Source of the DNA: Rhodospirillales bacterium
GTDB lineage: Bacteria > Pseudomonadota > Alphaproteobacteria > Acetobacterales > Acetobacteraceae
Assembly (NCBI GenBank): GCA_028870815.1
Contig: JAGWOU010000106.1
Location: 1-6,521, forward strand
Direction of reading: 5' to 3'
Length of the DNA stretch: 6,521 nt
The notes under the pieces are model-generated. The model made no database searches. It worked only from the letters and a program-made list of their open reading frames with translations, and had not been told where the DNA came from. A program made the position numbers and the translations under genes. Of this stretch, positions 5,350-6,521 are shown piece by piece (position 1 is the first letter of the stretch; every line of letters begins with the position of its first letter).

Positions 5350-6521
5350 CGCAACACCGCTATAGCGATCAAGGAAATTGAGCCGACAGCGATACCGGCC
5401 GCGTAGAAGCGGACCCGTCCGTTCTGTGTTCGCCGCACCTGGTGGTGGAACGCCTGGGTTAGCCAAGCGACACCATCGTAGAAGCTATCGACGATATCAT
5501 CGGCATTGATCCGTGCCGCCCATAGCACTGGGCGAACCAGCAGGCGATCATAGAGCCAGTCGAAACCAGCGGCAGCGTGCCAAAAGCGCCAGAGCGGCGT
5601 CTCGGCAGGTGCGCGTGTGGGACGCCAATAGAGCAGAGCGGCAAGGGCGATGCCGAGAAGGGGGACGGCACTCGCGAACAACAGGGGCCTTATGTCGGTA
5701 ACCTCCATGGTCGCCGGCAGCACGGGGGCAAGCAGGTTGGAGAGTAGTGTCACGTGACCGAAGACAGGTGGCAGCTCGATCAGCCCACCCAGCACCGAAA
5801 ACACCGAAAGCACCGAAAGCGTCACGATCACACGCCAGCCGTAGCTTCCGCTGACATGGGTGTGTTCCTCGCCGAAAAAGGCGATGAATACGGCTCGAAA
5901 GATGTAGAGCCCGGTGATGAAGGCGCCGAACACACCTGCAACCCAAAGCACGCGCCCGCTGGAGCCGTCCGCCCAGGCGCCGGACAGAATAGCCTCCTTG
6001 CTGTAGAAACCGGCCGTAACCAGTGGTAAGGCGGCGAGTGCCGCGCTGCCGATGAGGAAGCCCCAGAAGGCGGCGGGCAGCCGCCGCGCAAGCCCGCCCA
6101 TTTTGAAAATATTCTGCTCGTGATGCAGCCGCATCGTCACCGCGCCCGCTGAGAGGAAGAGCAGCGCCTTGAAGAAGGCATGGGTCATCAGATGAAACAA
6201 CGCGGCGCTCCAGGCGCCGACGCCAAGCGCCAGGAACATGTAGCCGATCTGGCTCATGGTCGAATAGGCGAGGATGCGTTTGATGTCGTTCTGGGCAAGC
6301 GCACTGAAGCCAGCGAGCAAGAGCGTCGCCCCGCCGATCACGCCAACTGCGAGCTGGGCCGCCGGCGCGAGCATGAACAGCGCATGTGTGCGGGCGATAA
6401 GATAGACGCCGGCGGTGACCATCGTTGCCGCGTGGATCAGCGCACTCACGGGCGTTGGGCCAGCCATCGCATCGGGCAGCCAGGTCTGTAACGGCAATTG
6501 TGCCGACTTGCCGACCGCACC
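5346..6521 (-). CDS. nuoL: NADH-quinone oxidoreductase subunit L, N-terminus beyond window edge
   Basis: Distal antiporter-like subunit of complex I, which carries the long lateral helix along the membrane arm. The visible 391 residues begin at GAVGKSAQLPLQTWLPDAMA. Adding an offset of 224 places the conserved residues at E. coli numbers: K5 (K229), H30 (H254), K81 (K305), H110 and H114 (H334, H338), K118 (K342) and K175 (K399, in GFYSKEAIL). E176 stands where E. coli has an aspartate (D400). About 224 N-terminal residues are therefore missing from the window. The C-terminal part, from about residue 308 (PLWRFWHAAAGFDWLYD), is amphipathic and matches helix HL followed by the anchoring last membrane segment, which ends at IAVLR. 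The stop TGA at 5346-5348 overlaps the nuoM ATG. A 9-base tandem repeat inside the gene (5793-5819) encodes SV-rich membrane residues. Confidence 0.97.
   Translation of the reverse strand, partial: GAVGKSAQLPLQTWLPDAMAGPTPVSALIHAATMVTAGVYLIARTHALFMLAPAAQLAVGVIGGATLLLAGFSALAQNDIKRILAYSTMSQIGYMFLALGVGAWSAALFHLMTHAFFKALLFLSAGAVTMRLHHEQNIFKMGGLARRLPAAFWGFLIGSAALAALPLVTAGFYSKEAILSGAWADGSSGRVLWVAGVFGAFITGLYIFRAVFIAFFGEEHTHVSGSYGWRVIVTLSVLSVFSVLGGLIELPPVFGHVTLLSNLLAPVLPATMEVTDIRPLLFASAVPLLGIALAALLYWRPTRAPAETPLWRFWHAAAGFDWLYDRLLVRPVLWAARINADDIVDSFYDGVAWLTQAFHHQVRRTQNGRVRFYAAGIAVGSISLIAIAVLR
5793..5819 (-). repeat. Three tandem 9-bp units inside nuoL
   Basis: CACCGAAAA followed by two copies of CACCGAAAG (plus strand) form three contiguous 9-base units with one mismatch. 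On the coding strand they give the periodic peptide LSVLSVFSVL in a transmembrane helix. The period is a multiple of three, so slippage would change helix length without breaking the frame. Confidence 0.8.

Noticed and set aside
5358..5367. CGCTATAGCG palindrome just before the nuoM start
   Set aside because: It lies within conserved nuoL coding sequence (IAIAV) and is too short to claim as a regulatory element.
5350..5466. 39-residue N-terminal extension of NuoM
   Set aside because: It is Pro/Arg-rich, overlaps the coding region for the NuoL C-terminus and is unlike family N-termini; the ATGA overlap start at 5349 gives the normal length.

Overview
The window looks like a piece of a proteobacterial chromosome. 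It is GC-rich, and every supported gene lies on the minus strand. The right two thirds (about 2357-6521) hold the distal end of a respiratory complex I operon in the order nuoL-nuoM-nuoN: nuoL lacks its N-terminus at the window edge, while nuoM and nuoN are complete. The junctions are tight ATGA overlaps. The conserved charged residues of all three proteins fall at, or within a few positions of, the Escherichia coli residue numbers. NuoN in particular reads like the E. coli/Pseudomonas type rather than the mitochondrial-like type of many Alphaproteobacteria. Together the three are the antiporter-like proton-pumping subunits of the NADH:quinone oxidoreductase membrane arm. The organism cannot be fixed from this; an alphaproteobacterium carrying an E. 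coli-type complex I would fit, but this is inference.

Downstream of nuoN there are about 300 bases without a clear gene. This stretch has a perfect 7-bp hairpin that may end the nuo transcript, and the leader of a small two-CBS-domain protein (1617-2048). The CBS protein has both adenosyl-ligand signatures and a good ribosome binding site at the start chosen here.

Between the CBS gene and the left-hand gene lies an AT-richer, gene-poor stretch (about 978-1616). It holds the wreck of an IS3-family insertion sequence: a clear C-terminal piece of the OrfB transposase and, about 25 bases upstream of it, what looks like the start of OrfA with a perfect Shine-Dalgarno. Most of the element between these two pieces is missing. 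The rest of the stretch has short dyads but no recognised gene.

The left end (1-977) is a long open frame running off the window edge. It encodes a two-Rossmann flavin-dependent monooxygenase-like oxidoreductase (325 residues visible, C-terminus missing). A dyad with AGACTG/CGGTCT half-sites sits about 43 bases upstream of its start and resembles a TetR-family operator.

I found no strong sign of a wholly new system. The more unusual points are the abrupt change from the nuo operon to a CBS gene, an IS relic and a flavoprotein, the candidate operator, and a cysteine-rich in-frame extension upstream of the CBS start.
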